DNA of 64,000 nucleotides from Corynebacterium sp. ACRPS (GCF_022346005.1 NZ_JAKRMY010000002.1:155284-219283); one strand, 5' to 3'; positions 40,578-51,559 are shown, counted from the stretch's first letter. Translations and numbers: made by a program. Notes: generated by a model from the letters alone, not told the origin.

Positions 40578-42872
40578 TTAGGCAGTCACGCGGTAGACGT
40601 CAAAGACGCCTTCGGTATTGCGCAACGTCGTCATCAAGGAACCCAGCTGTTTGGTATCCGATACAGAGAAGGTAAACCGCATCGTGGCAATTTGGTCCTC
40701 GCCGCGGTTAGAATTCATCGTCAACACATTGATGTTTTGATCACTTAGAACCCGCGTCAGCTCAGACAGCAGGCCCTGGCGGTCCAACGCCTCAAGCTGC
40801 AGAGTTGCGGAAAAGGCGCCGGTAGAAGAGGTGCCAGAGGACCACTCCACCTTCAGCATGCGCTCCGGCTCAGATTTGAGCTTTTCCGCGTTGGCGCAGT
40901 CCGCACGGTGCACGGATACTCCCCCGCCACGGGTGACAAAACCAAAAATGGCGTCCCCAGGCACCGGCTGGCAGCACTTCGCAAGCTTAGCCATGACATC
41001 GGGGCTTCCCTCCACCAAGATGCCGGTGCCGGAGGCGGAGTCCTTAGTATGCTGCGCGCGGGACTGCTCGAACTCCGAGAGTGGGGTTCGGGAGGCCAGG
41101 GCATCCACGGCATCATCGCGGTCGCCGAACATGGCCACCAATTGGTTGGCCACGTGCTGTGCGGAGACGTGGCCTGCGCCGATGGCCGTGTACAGGGCAT
41201 CGACATCAGAATAGTGCAGCTGTTCTGCCACCTGCTTCATGGAGCTGGCAGTAAACAGGCGGTGCATCGGCAAGCCGCCGCGCTGCACCTCAGAGGCCAA
41301 GGCATCGCGTCCGGCTTCGAGGTGTTCCTCGCGCCTTTCCTTGGCAAACCACTGCCGTACCTTCGCCTTGGCCCGCGGCGAGACCAAGAATTCCTGCCAA
41401 TCGCGCGATGGGCCGGCGTTGGGATCCTTGGAAGTAAAGATTTCTACCTTGTCGCCGGATTTCAGCGGCGATTCTAGCGCCACCAATTTGCCGTTGACCT
41501 TGGCGCCAATGCAGCGGTGGCCGACCTCCGTATGCACGGCGTAGGCAAAATCCACCGGGGTGGAACCCGCCGGCAGATCCACCACATCGCCCTTTGGGGT
41601 AAAGGCAAAGATCTGGCGCGCCGTCAGGTCATAGCGCAAGGAATCGAGGAACTCATTGGGATCTGCCGCTTCCTTCTGCCAGTCCAGCAGCTGACGCATC
41701 CAGGCCATCTGGTCCACCTCTTCTTGATGCCCAGAATTCTTCCCCTTGGTTTCCTTATAGCGCCAGTGCGCGGCGACGCCGAATTCGGCGTTGTAGTGCA
41801 TCTCGTGCGTACGGACCTGCACCTCTAGGGTTGCTCCGCCGTCCGCGAGCACCGTGGTGTGCAGAGACTGGTAGACGCCAAAGCGCGGGGAGGAAACATA
41901 ATCCTTAAAACGCCCAGGCAGAGCCTGGTAAATGGAGTGCACGACGCCAATGGCGGCGTAACAGCTATTGATGTCATCCACCAGTACGCGGATGCCCACC
42001 AGGTCAAAAATCTCCGCGAACTCGCGGCCGCGCACGACCATCTTTTGATAGATGGACCAGTAGTGCTTCGGCCGGCCCATTACCTCAGCCTCGACGCCGT
42101 TTTCCTTTAAGGCGGCGCTAACTTGGTTGATGATTTCCTTCAAGGCGCGATCGCGCGAGGGCGCACGCTCTGCCACCATGCGGACGATTTCGTCGTACTT
42201 TTTGGGATAGAGGATGGCAAAAGACAGATCCTCTAATTCCCATTTCACGCTCGCCATGCCCAGACGGTGGGCCAAGGGGGCGATGACCTCTAGCGTCTGG
42301 CGTGCCTTCTTAGCTTGCTTTTCCGGCGGCAAAAAGCGCATGGTGCGCATATTGTGCAGACGGTCGCTGACTTTGATGACCAGCACGCGCGGATCGTTGG
42401 CCATGGCGACGATCATCTTCCGGATGGTCTCAGCCTCGGCCGCTGCACCCAAGGCCACCTTGTCCAGTTTGGTCACGCCATCAACGAGCCGGGCGACTTC
42501 TGGCCCAAAGTCGCGGGTCAGATCTTCAAGCGTGTAATCGGTATCCTCCACCGTATCGTGCAGGAGCGCTGCAACGATGGTGGTGGTATCCATACCAATT
42601 TCCGCGGCAATCGTGGCTACGGCCAGGGGGTGCGTAATATACGGCTCGCCCGACTTGCGGAATACTCCCTCGTGCAACCTTTCTGCGGTGTTATAGGCAG
42701 CGTTGAGTAGTTCCGCATCCGCTTTGGGGTGGAATTTCCGGTGAATGGACATGAGGGGATCGAGCGCGGGGTTAATCTTGACCCGCCCGCCGGTCAGTGA
42801 CCGAGCAAGCCGGGCAGACATGCTCCGCATCCCGTTATTAGCCTGGCGTTTTGCTGACTTATCCGTGGCCAT
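40578..42872 (-). CDS. rel: Bifunctional (p)ppGpp synthetase/hydrolase
   Basis: Rel makes and degrades (p)ppGpp during amino acid starvation. The protein is 764 residues, full length. The N-terminal HD hydrolase domain has [11 protein letters not shown] (His81) and [14 protein letters not shown] (His105, Asp106). The synthetase domain around 250-370 has [34 protein letters not shown] and [15 protein letters not shown] domain ([26 protein letters not shown]) is followed by a helical/zinc-finger-like region and a C-terminal ACT domain ([27 protein letters not shown]). It ends the secD-secF-lipoprotein-apt-rel run, a layout known in C. glutamicum and M. tuberculosis. Confidence 0.97.
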   Translation of the reverse strand: MATDKSAKRQANNGMRSMSARLARSLTGGRVKINPALDPLMSIHRKFHPKADAELLNAAYNTAERLHEGVFRKSGEPYITHPLAVATIAAEIGMDTTTIVAALLHDTVEDTDYTLEDLTRDFGPEVARLVDGVTKLDKVALGAAAEAETIRKMIVAMANDPRVLVIKVSDRLHNMRTMRFLPPEKQAKKARQTLEVIAPLAHRLGMASVKWELEDLSFAILYPKKYDEIVRMVAERAPSRDRALKEIINQVSAALKENGVEAEVMGRPKHYWSIYQKMVVRGREFAEIFDLVGIRVLVDDINSCYAAIGVVHSIYQALPGRFKDYVSSPRFGVYQSLHTTVLADGGATLEVQVRTHEMHYNAEFGVAAHWRYKETKGKNSGHQEEVDQMAWMRQLLDWQKEAADPNEFLDSLRYDLTARQIFAFTPKGDVVDLPAGSTPVDFAYAVHTEVGHRCIGAKVNGKLVALESPLKSGDKVEIFTSKDPNAGPSRDWQEFLVSPRAKAKVRQWFAKERREEHLEAGRDALASEVQRGGLPMHRLFTASSMKQVAEQLHYSDVDALYTAIGAGHVSAQHVANQLVAMFGDRDDAVDALASRTPLSEFEQSRAQHTKDSASGTGILVEGSPDVMAKLAKCCQPVPGDAIFGFVTRGGGVSVHRADCANAEKLKSEPERMLKVEWSSGTSSTGAFSATLQLEALDRQGLLSELTRVLSDQNINVLTMNSNRGEDQIATMRFTFSVSDTKQLGSLMTTLRNTEGVFDVYRVTA

Positions 42873-42957
42873 CTCTACCGCCCTTCACAATGCCGCAGCC
42901 TGTACTGCTGGCTGCAGCGCCTTTCCAGATCGTGTGATCTAGCTTAGACACACCATC

Positions 42958-43506
42958 TTAGTCAGCGTCATCCAGCACAATGAGCGGCGGGCCCGATAAG
43001 CGTTCGCGTCCATTAAGACCCTTAACTTCTAGCACCACGACGTTGCCCGCGACCTCGGCGCCTGCAGACTCGAGCAGCAGCTTGGCGCCGTGGAGGGTGC
43101 CACCGGTGGCCAGGACGTCATCGACAAGCACCACGCGCTTGCCCTTCACATCGACGCCGCTGGCTGGGATCTCCAATGCGGCCGAGCCGTACTCCAGCTC
43201 GTATTCTTCGGTATATACCGGCGGTGGAAGCTTGCCCTTCTTGCGGATGGCCAAAATACCCAAGCCCAGCTTGTACGCCACGGCAGAGCCCAACAAGAAT
43301 CCGCGGGCATCCAGGCCGCCGATAAGATCCGCGCCCAGCTCCTCGCAGGCGGCCGCGAGACCATCAACAACGGCCCGAAATGCCTCAGGATCGGCTAATA
43401 CCGGTGTGAGGTCTTCAAAAAGAATTCCTTCTTCTGGAAAGTCCTGCACAAGGCGCACCTTGTCGCGCAAAGCTTGTGCTGCTGATTCATAGTGAGAAGT
43501 CATCAT
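42958..43506 (-). CDS. apt: Adenine phosphoribosyltransferase
   Basis: Apt salvages adenine to AMP with PRPP. The protein is 182 residues. The PRPP loop [13 protein letters not shown] is at about 125-137, and the family segments [16 protein letters not shown] and [18 protein letters not shown] are clear. Two ATG codons are adjacent at the start. The second (43501-43503) has better spacing from the AAGGAAG ribosome-binding site. The gene lies between the peptide-binding lipoprotein and rel, conserved in related genera. Confidence 0.94.
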   Translation of the reverse strand: MMTSHYESAAQALRDKVRLVQDFPEEGILFEDLTPVLADPEAFRAVVDGLAAACEELGADLIGGLDARGFLLGSAVAYKLGLGILAIRKKGKLPPPVYTEEYELEYGSAALEIPASGVDVKGKRVVLVDDVLATGGTLHGAKLLLESAGAEVAGNVVVLEVKGLNGRERLSGPPLIVLDDAD

Positions 43507-43553
43507 CTTCCTTGAGAATTAAATAGCGAGAATAAATTTAAAAACGAAAAGGC

Positions 43554-45338
43554 CTAGGCCTTCTCCACAGGTTCTTCTGCCGGCACGTGCCAACGATCCA
43601 TATTCCAGCCGATGCCCGAGACGCCAGTGTACGGCAGGACACCCTCCACGTCGCGGTGAACGATAAACGCGCGCGGCTGCGCAGCGACTGGAATGGAGGG
43701 AACACTCTCCCACAGCTGCTCTTCCTGCTCCTTGAGCTGAACGGAATTTTTAATACTGGAATCAGCGGCGGAGTACTCGGTCAGCGGATCGACTGGGCCC
43801 AAGAAGGCATCAATGGTTGGCTGCCCCGATTCCGGATCAGGGTTGAGATAAAACTGCGATAGGTTCTCCGCCGCAGCATCCTCGATGGTAATCCCCGCCG
43901 GCTCGCAAGAGGCGCGCAGCGCATCAACCATCGCCTGATAGCGCTTATCCGGGCCAACGTAGCCCACCCTGATGGTGGACCCGTTCAACTGGCCGGCCGC
44001 AGCCATGTCCGTTCCCTCGTGGTCCTTCGCCACCGAGCCTAGCGTTTGGGCCACCGGATCTTGGACAGAGACGGTGCGCACATAAGCCGGGGGAACATCG
44101 ACACCAGATATTTCGGAGCTCTTTTGTGCTAACGCCGCTTGGTCGACGCAAGCAGCAAATGCCTTTCTAGCAGAAGGCTCCGCAAAAATCCCGGCCTGCG
44201 ACAGCGTCAACGTATCGGTTTGCAGGCCCACCTTGGTGATCGTCTCAAACTCGGCATTCTCTGTGCCCGCGGAGCCCTCCGCATTGGAGTCGCTTTCTTT
44301 ATTCGAGCCAGATCCGTTTGTGGATTCTGAGGCGTCGTTGCCTTCCTCGGATTCTGCGTCCTTAACCGCGTTCCCTGAAAGCCAATCGGGCGCCGCGGTG
44401 GCGGAATCTGCCACCTTGAGAACGCCCTTATCCGCAAGTTCCTGTGCGTTGGCAGTACCCGGCCATATGACAAGGCGATCCAAGGCAGGTTTGTCGCCGC
44501 GATACTGCTCATTGGCTTTTAAAAAGACCTCGCCGGAATCACCAATCTTATCCGCGGTAAATGGGCCGTAGGACACCTGCAGCTGTGGGTCAAAGTCATC
44601 CTTGGCTGTAGAAAAACCATAGCGCCACAATTCCGCTACTGGCTGCAGCGCCGCCATGTCTCCTGCATGCAGGGCCGCGTTGAGATCCTCCATGCTCATG
44701 TCCGTCTTCTGCGCAAGCGCATGCGCAGGCATAACGGTGCCAGGGCCAAACATTTGGCGCCACCGATGTCCCTGGTCTTTCTGGAAAGTCAGCGTAAAGG
44801 CTTTGCTCTGCGGTGTGCACTCGATATCGGCGATGTCATTCATTAGTGGCATATGCGAGGCAAATTCAACCGGGTGCGTGCCAGCCGTATAGGAAAGCAG
44901 GTAATCATCGCAGGTGACGGGCGCACCATCGGAGAACGTGGCGTCATCAGCAAGCGTCAAACGCACGCTTTCCTGATCACTATCTGCTGCCGGCGGAAGC
45001 TCTTCGGTCTCTACCAAATCCGCATTGGGAATGAGCTGTCCGGAGGGGCCCGGCACAAAAAGACCGGGATAAAGCCGCGCCGAAAGTTGGGCCGCTGAGG
45101 TGGTGCTGCCGAAGGCGGTGCCCGCATTCGTCGTGGTCAGCTGAGAGTTAACCATATACCCGGGGTAGTTATAGGACTCCGGATCGGCGGGCGAGGCCTG
45201 GTCACCGCCCTCAGATTCCTCACTACTGCACGAGGCCGCTACCAGCGCCAGGGCGGAAAGCCCTGCTGCAACCGCCATGATTTTGGGACGGCGCCCCCAC
45301 CACCGTGTGGTGCCTAATCTGCGTTCCACGGTACGCAC
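43554..45338 (-). CDS. dciAE: Peptide-binding lipoprotein (ABC substrate-binding protein family 5)
   Basis: A 594-residue extracellular solute-binding lipoprotein. The lipobox ALVAASC near residue 36-37 follows a basic, hydrophobic signal. The SBP family 5 core has LTLADDATFSDGAPVTCDDYLLSY and the QVSYGPFTADK region. A Ser/Asn/Glu/Gly low-complexity insertion sits near residues 325-360. In C. glutamicum the gene between secF and apt is dciAE, a dipeptide-binding protein linked to rel; I use the symbol on position and family, not on activity. Neither a permease nor an ATPase gene is adjacent. The start is GTG at 45336-45338. Confidence 0.85.
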   Translation of the reverse strand: MRTVERRLGTTRWWGRRPKIMAVAAGLSALALVAASCSSEESEGGDQASPADPESYNYPGYMVNSQLTTTNAGTAFGSTTSAAQLSARLYPGLFVPGPSGQLIPNADLVETEELPPAADSDQESVRLTLADDATFSDGAPVTCDDYLLSYTAGTHPVEFASHMPLMNDIADIECTPQSKAFTLTFQKDQGHRWRQMFGPGTVMPAHALAQKTDMSMEDLNAALHAGDMAALQPVAELWRYGFSTAKDDFDPQLQVSYGPFTADKIGDSGEVFLKANEQYRGDKPALDRLVIWPGTANAQELADKGVLKVADSATAAPDWLSGNAVKDAESEEGNDASESTNGSGSNKESDSNAEGSAGTENAEFETITKVGLQTDTLTLSQAGIFAEPSARKAFAACVDQAALAQKSSEISGVDVPPAYVRTVSVQDPVAQTLGSVAKDHEGTDMAAAGQLNGSTIRVGYVGPDKRYQAMVDALRASCEPAGITIEDAAAENLSQFYLNPDPESGQPTIDAFLGPVDPLTEYSAADSSIKNSVQLKEQEEQLWESVPSIPVAAQPRAFIVHRDVEGVLPYTGVSGIGWNMDRWHVPAEEPVEKA

Positions 45339-45401
45339 AACCCCTTTTCTCCTAAAAAGACCAAGCCTTACTCTGCCTGATTATGCCGTGTTCAAGGGCA
45401 T

Positions 45402-46574
45402 TTAGCGGCCCGGGCGCCACGTAGCACCTGTATGGCCGGAGGCACTGCTGCCGTGATCAGTTTGTTCTTCTGCCACTTCCTTGTGCGTCTTGGCCCCGAC
45501 ATCGGAAGGCGTAACCACCTTGCGCTTTGCAGAACCCGCGTCCGCCGGTTCACCGTCCTCAGACTTACCCGCGCGGTAATCCAGCACACGCTGCGTGTGC
45601 TGCTTGACGCGCTTAGTCCAATTAGCAAACGTCACCACCAACGGGGTAGCCAAGAAAATCGAGGAGAAAATACCCTCGATGACGCCGATGAGCTGGATCA
45701 GCGCCAAATCGCGCAGCGTACCGATGCCCATAAGCCATACGGCGATGACGAACAGCGCGATAATAGGCAGCGCGGAGATGATGGAGGTGGAAATGGAACG
45801 CATGACCGTCTGGTTAATCGCCAAGTTGGCGAGTTCCCCATAGGTCTTAGAACGTTGGCCTTCCAGCCCCGCCGTATTCTCATTGACCTTGTCAAAGACG
45901 ATGACGGAGTCATAGATGGAGAAGGTCAGGACGGTGAGCAAACCGATGATGACGGCGGGAGAAACTTCAAAGCCGAAGAGGGCGTAGATACCGGCGATGA
46001 CGATGCCATCGATAATCAGCGCCAAAATGGCGGCAAAAGCCATAATCTTTTGCAAGCGCACCGCCACATAGATGGTCGCTGCAACGAGGAATACGACCAT
46101 GGCGAGGATCATGCGCTGCGTAATCGAGGAGCCCCACGATTCGGACACGGTGGAAGAACCGATGGCGTCTGGGGTGGCCTCCCCGTTTTCATCCTTCGGT
46201 TGGAATTCCTCGTAGATGGCAGACCGGGCGCTGTCTACCTCTTCTTGACTCAAGCGCTCCGAGGTGATTTCAAGCGTCTCAGAATCGCCGGCGCCGACGA
46301 TGCGAACCTGTTCGGGTTCAACGCCGGTGGAGTCCTCAAAGACGGTAGCTACCTCGTCCTCTTTCAAGTCCCCAGCGGGCATGGACAAGGTGGTTCCTCC
46401 CTCAAAGTCGAGGGAAAGGGTAAATCCGCGAATCAGGATGGCGGCGATGGCGCCGACGAGGAGCGCGGCGGTAATCCCGTACCACCGTTTGGTGTGGCCA
46501 ATGAAGTCATAGCCACGCTCGTCTTCATAGAGGCGATCTAAACGGGAAATCTTATTTTTAGTCGATACGGCCAT
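45402..46574 (-). CDS. secF: Protein translocase subunit SecF
   Basis: SecF with SecD uses the proton gradient to complete Sec-dependent export. The protein is 390 residues, longer than E. coli SecF because of an extended C-terminal cytosolic tail rich in charged residues (about 330-390). Six hydrophobic segments are seen; the first at 34-50 is followed by the DFEGGTTLSMP loop, and the conserved SIYDSVIVFDKVNEN segment lies near 225. The start at 46572-46574 is two bases after the secD stop, so the two are coupled. Confidence 0.95.
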   Translation of the reverse strand: MAVSTKNKISRLDRLYEDERGYDFIGHTKRWYGITAALLVGAIAAILIRGFTLSLDFEGGTTLSMPAGDLKEDEVATVFEDSTGVEPEQVRIVGAGDSETLEITSERLSQEEVDSARSAIYEEFQPKDENGEATPDAIGSSTVSESWGSSITQRMILAMVVFLVAATIYVAVRLQKIMAFAAILALIIDGIVIAGIYALFGFEVSPAVIIGLLTVLTFSIYDSVIVFDKVNENTAGLEGQRSKTYGELANLAINQTVMRSISTSIISALPIIALFVIAVWLMGIGTLRDLALIQLIGVIEGIFSSIFLATPLVVTFANWTKRVKQHTQRVLDYRAGKSEDGEPADAGSAKRKVVTPSDVGAKTHKEVAEEQTDHGSSASGHTGATWRPGR

Positions 46575-46576
46575 GA

Positions 46577-48460
46577 TTATTTCTCCTCATCTTCCGCGGC
46601 TGCTGAGGGCGAAGAACTCTCTGACGATTTGGCGCCAACGGATGCCGAATTTTCAGTGGAGCGCGCCTGCGACGCACCAGCGGCAGCGCGGGAATCTCCG
46701 TAGTAGCCGCGCTCGCGCCGCTCTTCAATTAGCGCATAAATTCCGCCCAAACCATTCATCGATGGCTTGGCTGCCGCTGGACGGCGGCCGATTATTTGCA
46801 TTACCGGTGCCATGACCAAGAAGGAGACGACCAAGTCGAAGATCGTGGTCAAGCCCAAGGTGAACGCGAAGCCCTTTACCTCACCGATGGCGAGGAAGTA
46901 GACGATGACAGAACCGATCAACGTCACCGCGTTACCGGTCACGATGGTGCTGCGCGAGCGCTCCCAGGCCTTCTGCGTTGCGGACCTGAAGGTTCTGCCC
47001 TCTAAGAGCTCATCCTTGATGCGCTCGTAGTAGACCACGAACGAGTCCGCGGTTGCACCGACACCAATGACCAAACCGGCAATACCGGACAGGTCGAGCG
47101 AGTACCCGATCCAACGACCCAGCAACACGATGGCGCCGTAGGTCAGCAGGCCGGAGCCGAGCAGGAAGATGACGGACACACCACTGAGCGCTCGGAAGTA
47201 GTACAAGGAGTAAAGGATGACCAAAATCAAGCCTGCCAAGCCAGCCCACAGTCCGGCCTCGAGGGCTGCCTTACCCAGTGTCGGTGGAATGGACTCCACG
47301 GTGCCGCCGGGCTCGCCGTTTTCGCCGGCAAAGGACAGCGGCAATGCACCGTAGCGCAGATTATTGGCCAGGTTATTGGCTTCTTCTTGGCTAAATTCAC
47401 CGTTAATGGAGGTAGCGGAACCGTACGGGGTAGCCCCCTGGATGACAGGTGCCGAAATGACGGCCGAGTCAAGGGTGATGGCAATCTGGTCGTTCAGGTG
47501 CTCCTGCGTAAGGTCAGCCCAGGTCTGGGAGCCGTTCGGGCCATCGCCAGTCTTGAAGGAGAAGCTGATCTCCATCTGACCGGACTGTGGGTTCAGGCCA
47601 CCGTTGATCGGGGAATTGGTATCAATCTCATTACCCGTCAAACGGGTACCGTCTTCATCCTCAACACCGTTGAGCAACGGGGCTGGCTCCAAGACGTAGG
47701 GAGTGCCGCTGTCGTAATCACAGGTCACAAAAGGCTTGGACGGATCGTCCGCACCAGCCAGTGGGTCAGCGGAGCCCTGGCAGGTCAGGAGCGAAGAGGC
47801 CGCTGCTTGCGTTGTCGGATCGTCCGATTGGCGGTCCTTCAACAACATTTCGGTGACTTCATCGCGACGCTCTGTCTGCTCAATGGAGTTGGACGGCTCG
47901 TCCAAGGGCTTAGCGGAAACCTTCGGTGCCTTGACATCCTTCGGTTCCTTACCCTCAGCCTGCGCTTCTTGCTGGGCAACGGCATTGGTGACGTCTTCCA
48001 ACTTCTTGTTGGCTTCGTCCTTATCTAGGACACCGTATTTGACCCAGCGGTTAGCCATATCCTCCAGCTGTTTGTCGAGCTTGTCCATGTCCGGCGCAGA
48101 GGGTTGCGCCACCGGGCGGAAGTACAACTGGGAGGTCTGCCCCACCGCCTGGGCTTGGGATGCATCCTCGCCCGGTACGGTGATGACGAGGGTATTGCCG
48201 TTGATGACGACCTCGGAACCAGAAACGCCCATGCCGTTCACGCGCTGTTCCAAAATATTGCGCGCCTGCCGTAGCTGGTCCTGGGTGGGGTCTTCACCTT
48301 GGGGCGCCAAGGTAACGCGGGTGCCGCCCTGCAGGTCGATGCCTAGCTTTGGGGTGGCTTGGCGGTTTCCGGTGAAAAAGACCAGCGCATAGATAACGAC
48401 CACGATGAGTCCAAAAAGCGCGAGGGCGCGCTTTGGCCATTGGCGGTTCCTATTTTTCAT
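46577..48460 (-). CDS. secD: Protein translocase subunit SecD
   Basis: SecD forms a membrane complex with SecF in protein export. The protein is 627 residues. The first helix (about 11-29) is followed by the D1 motif LGIDLQGGTRVTLAP. A large extracellular domain carries a Lys/Glu/Asp-rich insertion at about 150-230, usual in actinobacteria. Five more helices follow, with GVGATADSFVVYYERIKDELLEG near residue 505, and an Ala/Ser-rich C-terminal tail. I chose the ATG at 48458-48460 (MKNRNRQWP), with GAGG four bases upstream. The longer frame to 48502 is unlikely. Confidence 0.95.
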   Translation of the reverse strand: MKNRNRQWPKRALALFGLIVVVIYALVFFTGNRQATPKLGIDLQGGTRVTLAPQGEDPTQDQLRQARNILEQRVNGMGVSGSEVVINGNTLVITVPGEDASQAQAVGQTSQLYFRPVAQPSAPDMDKLDKQLEDMANRWVKYGVLDKDEANKKLEDVTNAVAQQEAQAEGKEPKDVKAPKVSAKPLDEPSNSIEQTERRDEVTEMLLKDRQSDDPTTQAAASSLLTCQGSADPLAGADDPSKPFVTCDYDSGTPYVLEPAPLLNGVEDEDGTRLTGNEIDTNSPINGGLNPQSGQMEISFSFKTGDGPNGSQTWADLTQEHLNDQIAITLDSAVISAPVIQGATPYGSATSINGEFSQEEANNLANNLRYGALPLSFAGENGEPGGTVESIPPTLGKAALEAGLWAGLAGLILVILYSLYYFRALSGVSVIFLLGSGLLTYGAIVLLGRWIGYSLDLSGIAGLVIGVGATADSFVVYYERIKDELLEGRTFRSATQKAWERSRSTIVTGNAVTLIGSVIVYFLAIGEVKGFAFTLGLTTIFDLVVSFLVMAPVMQIIGRRPAAAKPSMNGLGGIYALIEERRERGYYGDSRAAAGASQARSTENSASVGAKSSESSSPSAAAEDEEK

Positions 48461-48740
48461 AGCGCCTCGAGATGATGCGGACAACGATATTCTCCTGTGC
48501 ACTGCAAACCAGGGTGATTAAACATTAAATACGGCCCGCCCGATTCGGCGCGGGCACGTTAACAACGCACAATCGTACGTCATGGAACAACATTTTCCTT
48601 AACAGGGTCCGCGATTCAGCGAAAATGTGTCAGGTTCTACGTTTCTCATAAGCCAATGGCGGGCCTAGAGAATTCCCCGCGCGTGCACAGGGAGTGCGCC
48701 CGCGTCTTCCTCCACAGAGGTCGCCGGCGCTAATAAGGAA
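48461..48740 (-). other. Intergenic region between yajC and secD
   Basis: This 280-base gap separates two genes that usually lie close together. It shows no open frame I trust. A GC-rich hairpin (48534-48539 with 48550-48555) and AT-rich sequence with TTTAAT-like hexamers near 48515-48530 suggest an independent secD promoter. Confidence 0.5.
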
Positions 48741-49091
48741 TTAACGGTCGTTGGAGTGCTCGCCCTCTTCGCCGTTGAATCCATCATCATTATTGCTTTC
48801 AGCGTTGTCTGCGCCACCGCGGTCAAGTTTCTGGGCCTCGCTTTCCGTGCGCACCACCGCCATCTTGTCAAAGGTGAGGGTAACGCCCGGGGAAACCTCG
48901 AGGTCCACGCTGGTATCGGTGGTTCCGCGCACCACGCCGTGTACACCGCCAGCGGTCACGATGCGGTCTCCATCCTGTAGGGAGTTTTGCAGCGATTGCA
49001 TGTCGTTTTGGCGCTGGCGTTGCTTACGCATCGCCATAAAGGAAGGAATGATGAACAAAATGACAATGATGATGAGAAAGATGATTTCCAT
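48741..49091 (-). CDS. yajC: Preprotein translocase subunit YajC
   Basis: YajC is a small SecDF-associated membrane protein. The product is 116 residues. One transmembrane helix lies at residues 1-19 (MEIIFLIIIVILFIIPSFM), followed by a basic cytosolic patch RKQRQRQNDMQ and the conserved LQDGDRIVTAGGVHGVV segment. The C-terminal tail is acidic (Asn, Asp, Glu). The ATG at 49089-49091 is fixed by the family start; a frame open to 49304 upstream is arginine- and alanine-rich and unlike the family. It follows ruvB by 89 bases. Confidence 0.93.
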   Translation of the reverse strand: MEIIFLIIIVILFIIPSFMAMRKQRQRQNDMQSLQNSLQDGDRIVTAGGVHGVVRGTTDTSVDLEVSPGVTLTFDKMAVVRTESEAQKLDRGGADNAESNNDDGFNGEEGEHSNDR

Positions 49092-49180
49092 AACTTTCCA
49101 GTATGCCAGACCGTTTCGTTCACAAAAACCATGAGCCGGTTCCACCTCTGCGGCCGCACCAGCGAGGTGCCCACGCTTGC

Positions 49181-50260
49181 CTAAAACAACCCAATCGCGC
49201 CATCGGGCGGCGTCAGGCCCAGGTGCTGCCAGGCGGCCGCGGTGGCTACCCTGCCCCGCCCGGTGCGCGAAATCATGCCGGCGCGAACCAAGTACGGCTC
49301 GCACACCTCCTCCACGGTAGAAGGTTCCTCACCCACGGCGATGGCCAAGGTATTAACACCCACAGGCCCGCCACCATGGCCATTGATCAGGGCATTGAGG
49401 ACGGCGCGGTCCAGGCGGTCCAGGCCCATTTCATCGACGTCGAATACCTCCAACGCCCCCTGCGCGGCGGAAAGATCGATGCGTCCGGTGCCATTGACCT
49501 CCGCATAATCGCGCACGCGGCGCAGCAGGCGGTTGGCAATGCGCGGGGTGCCGCGCGAGCGCGAGCCGATTTCTACGGCGGCATCATCATCGATGGCGAC
49601 GTCCAAGATATGTGCCGCACGCTTGATCACATGGGTGAGATCCTCGGTGCTGTAGTACTCCATTTGGGCGGTAAAGCCGAAGCGATCCCGCAGCGGACCG
49701 GTAAGCATTCCCGCTCGCGTTGTGGCCCCGACCAACGTAAACGGCGGGATCTCCAAGGGGATCGAGGTAGCACCCGGCCCCTTGCCCACAATGACATCGA
49801 TTCGGAAATCCTCCATGGCCATGTAGAGCATTTCTTCGGCGGGCCGGGCGATGCGGTGGATCTCATCGATAAAAAGCACGTCGCCTTCCATGAGGTTCGA
49901 AAGCATGGCCGCGAGATCTCCCGCTCGTTCCAGCGCTGGGCCCGAAGTCATGCGCAGCGAGGTGCCGAGTTCCTGCGAAATGATCATCGCCATGGTGGTC
50001 TTACCCAGACCGGGCGGTCCCGATAACAGGACGTGATCCGGGGTGACCCCGCGGTTCTTCGCGCCCGTGAGCACGAGGGACAGCTGCTCCCTCACCTTGG
50101 GCTGCCCAATGAATTCCGTCAGGGACTTGGGGCGCAGGGAACGCTCGATATCGTGTTCTTCTGCGTGAGCGGTGGCTTCCACATCACTATTGTGCTGGGA
50201 TTCGTGCGCCTTACTCATCCCCTCTGGGAGGTTGAACTCGGTGCGCTCAATATCGGACAT
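49181..50260 (-). CDS. ruvB: Holliday junction branch-migration ATPase RuvB
   Basis: RuvB drives branch migration with RuvA. The protein is 359 residues. The Walker A loop [12 protein letters not shown] lies near residue 80, Walker [11 protein letters not shown] near residue 128, and the sensor region [18 protein letters not shown] near 173. A winged-helix C-terminal domain follows ([15 protein letters not shown], then RTGRGRVAT). The ATG has an AAAGG ribosome-binding site eight bases upstream. It forms the ruvC-ruvA-ruvB run. Confidence 0.96.
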   Translation of the reverse strand: MSDIERTEFNLPEGMSKAHESQHNSDVEATAHAEEHDIERSLRPKSLTEFIGQPKVREQLSLVLTGAKNRGVTPDHVLLSGPPGLGKTTMAMIISQELGTSLRMTSGPALERAGDLAAMLSNLMEGDVLFIDEIHRIARPAEEMLYMAMEDFRIDVIVGKGPGATSIPLEIPPFTLVGATTRAGMLTGPLRDRFGFTAQMEYYSTEDLTHVIKRAAHILDVAIDDDAAVEIGSRSRGTPRIANRLLRRVRDYAEVNGTGRIDLSAAQGALEVFDVDEMGLDRLDRAVLNALINGHGGGPVGVNTLAIAVGEEPSTVEEVCEPYLVRAGMISRTGRGRVATAAAWQHLGLTPPDGAIGLF

Positions 50261-50296
50261 GCTGTAGCCTTTGTGTCTTCTTGACGTCGTGTTCTT

Positions 50297-50905
50297 TTAG
50301 CCTTGCTTACCCAGCTGGGCCAGGGCCGCGCGCAGCAAGGTCGACGTATCCGCCGCAGGGGCTTCGGCGTATGCCGCCTCCACCACGGGGCGAGCCGCCT
50401 TCTCAGTAAATCCTAGGCCCAAGAGGGCTTCAGTGACACTATCGACAACTGGGTCACCGGCACCTGTTGCCTCCGGTGCAGCATCGGGCGCGGGAGTTCC
50501 AGCAAAGCGCTTTACCTTATCTTTTAGCTCCAGGGTAAGGCGTTGGGCCACGCGCTTGCCGACGCCCGGGATAGACTGCAGCGCCTTAACATCCTCCCCG
50601 CCAATGGCTGCGGCCAGCTCTTCTGCGCCCATGACGGATAACGCGGCCAAGGCCAGTTTGGGCCCCAAGCCGGACACGGATTGCAGCACTTGGAACATTT
50701 CGCGGTCATCGTCGCTGGTAAAACCGTATAAGGTCAATGCGTCTTCCTTGACCACCAACGTAGTCAGCACAAAGGCTGTTTCTCCGCGGCGCAAGGTTCC
50801 CAACGTCTTTGCGGTGGCTAAGAACTTATAGCCCACCCCGCCACATTCAATAACGCCGTGGTCTAAACCAATGTGGAGTACCTCTCCCCGCAATGCCGCA
50901 ATCAT
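50297..50905 (-). CDS. ruvA: Holliday junction DNA-binding subunit RuvA
   Basis: RuvA binds four-way junctions and recruits RuvB. The protein is 202 residues. The N-terminal OB domain opens with MIAALRGEVLHIGLDHGVIEC. The helix-hairpin-helix domain has LQSVSGLGPKLALAAL and LQSIPGVGKRVAQRLTLELKDK. A flexible Pro/Ala linker follows, and the C-terminal three-helix domain III has ALLGLGFTEKAARPVVEAA. It lies between ruvC and ruvB. Confidence 0.96.
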   Translation of the reverse strand: MIAALRGEVLHIGLDHGVIECGGVGYKFLATAKTLGTLRRGETAFVLTTLVVKEDALTLYGFTSDDDREMFQVLQSVSGLGPKLALAALSVMGAEELAAAIGGEDVKALQSIPGVGKRVAQRLTLELKDKVKRFAGTPAPDAAPEATGAGDPVVDSVTEALLGLGFTEKAARPVVEAAYAEAPAADTSTLLRAALAQLGKQG

Positions 50906-50986
50906 TTTCTACCGTGCCTTCCTACCTGTGTGCGCTTTCAACATGACCTAATAATGAACAAAACTTAACCTGTGGGGTGTGGCGCG

Positions 50987-51559
50987 CTAGGGCTGAACAC
51001 CCTTCCCCCGCCCGCGGACGCCGCTGGTCTTTGCGCCAAGCCCTAACCCGGTACTATCCATTCTCACGATCGCTGGCGCGCGCCAGCAGTGGCAGACGGC
51101 CAGCGCCAATGCATCCGCCGCATCCGCAGGCTTGGGCGGCTCCGTAAGCCCCAGGATACGGGTGATCATGGTCGTCATTTGCTTCTTATCCGCGCGCCCA
51201 TTACCAGAAATGGCCTTTTTTACCTCTGACGGGGTGTACATATAAACCGGAATATCCCGCTCGGCGGCTGCGAGCACAAGGACTCCTACGACGTGAGCAG
51301 TCTGCATGACTGTTGAGACCTGGCCGCGTTCGAAGACGCGCTCTATGGCAACCACATCCGGCGAATAATCGTCCATCCACTCCTTGGCCGCAACAGAGAG
51401 CCGCAGGAGCCGCTCGGTCAGATCCTTATCGCTCGGGGTTCGCACCACGCCCACGGAGACGGGAAGAATTGCGCGCCCGCGGCCTGCTTGGACTACGGAC
51501 AGGCCACAGCGAGTGAGCCCAGGGTCGATGCCCATCACGCGCATGCCTTCGATATTCAC
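50987..51559 (-). CDS. ruvC: Holliday junction endonuclease RuvC
   Basis: RuvC cuts Holliday junctions. The protein is 190 residues. The first catalytic Asp lies in [17 protein letters not shown], a second acid in [15 protein letters not shown], and the C-terminal pair in [17 protein letters not shown] chose the GTG at 51557-51559 with GGAG about eight bases upstream; the ATG five codons later (MRVMGIDPG) is an alternative. A longer frame to 51628 lacks family sequence. The short C-terminal tail is basic. ruvA lies 81 bases downstream. Confidence 0.93.
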   Translation of the reverse strand: MNIEGMRVMGIDPGLTRCGLSVVQAGRGRAILPVSVGVVRTPSDKDLTERLLRLSVAAKEWMDDYSPDVVAIERVFERGQVSTVMQTAHVVGVLVLAAAERDIPVYMYTPSEVKKAISGNGRADKKQMTTMITRILGLTEPPKPADAADALALAVCHCWRAPAIVRMDSTGLGLGAKTSGVRGRGKGVQP

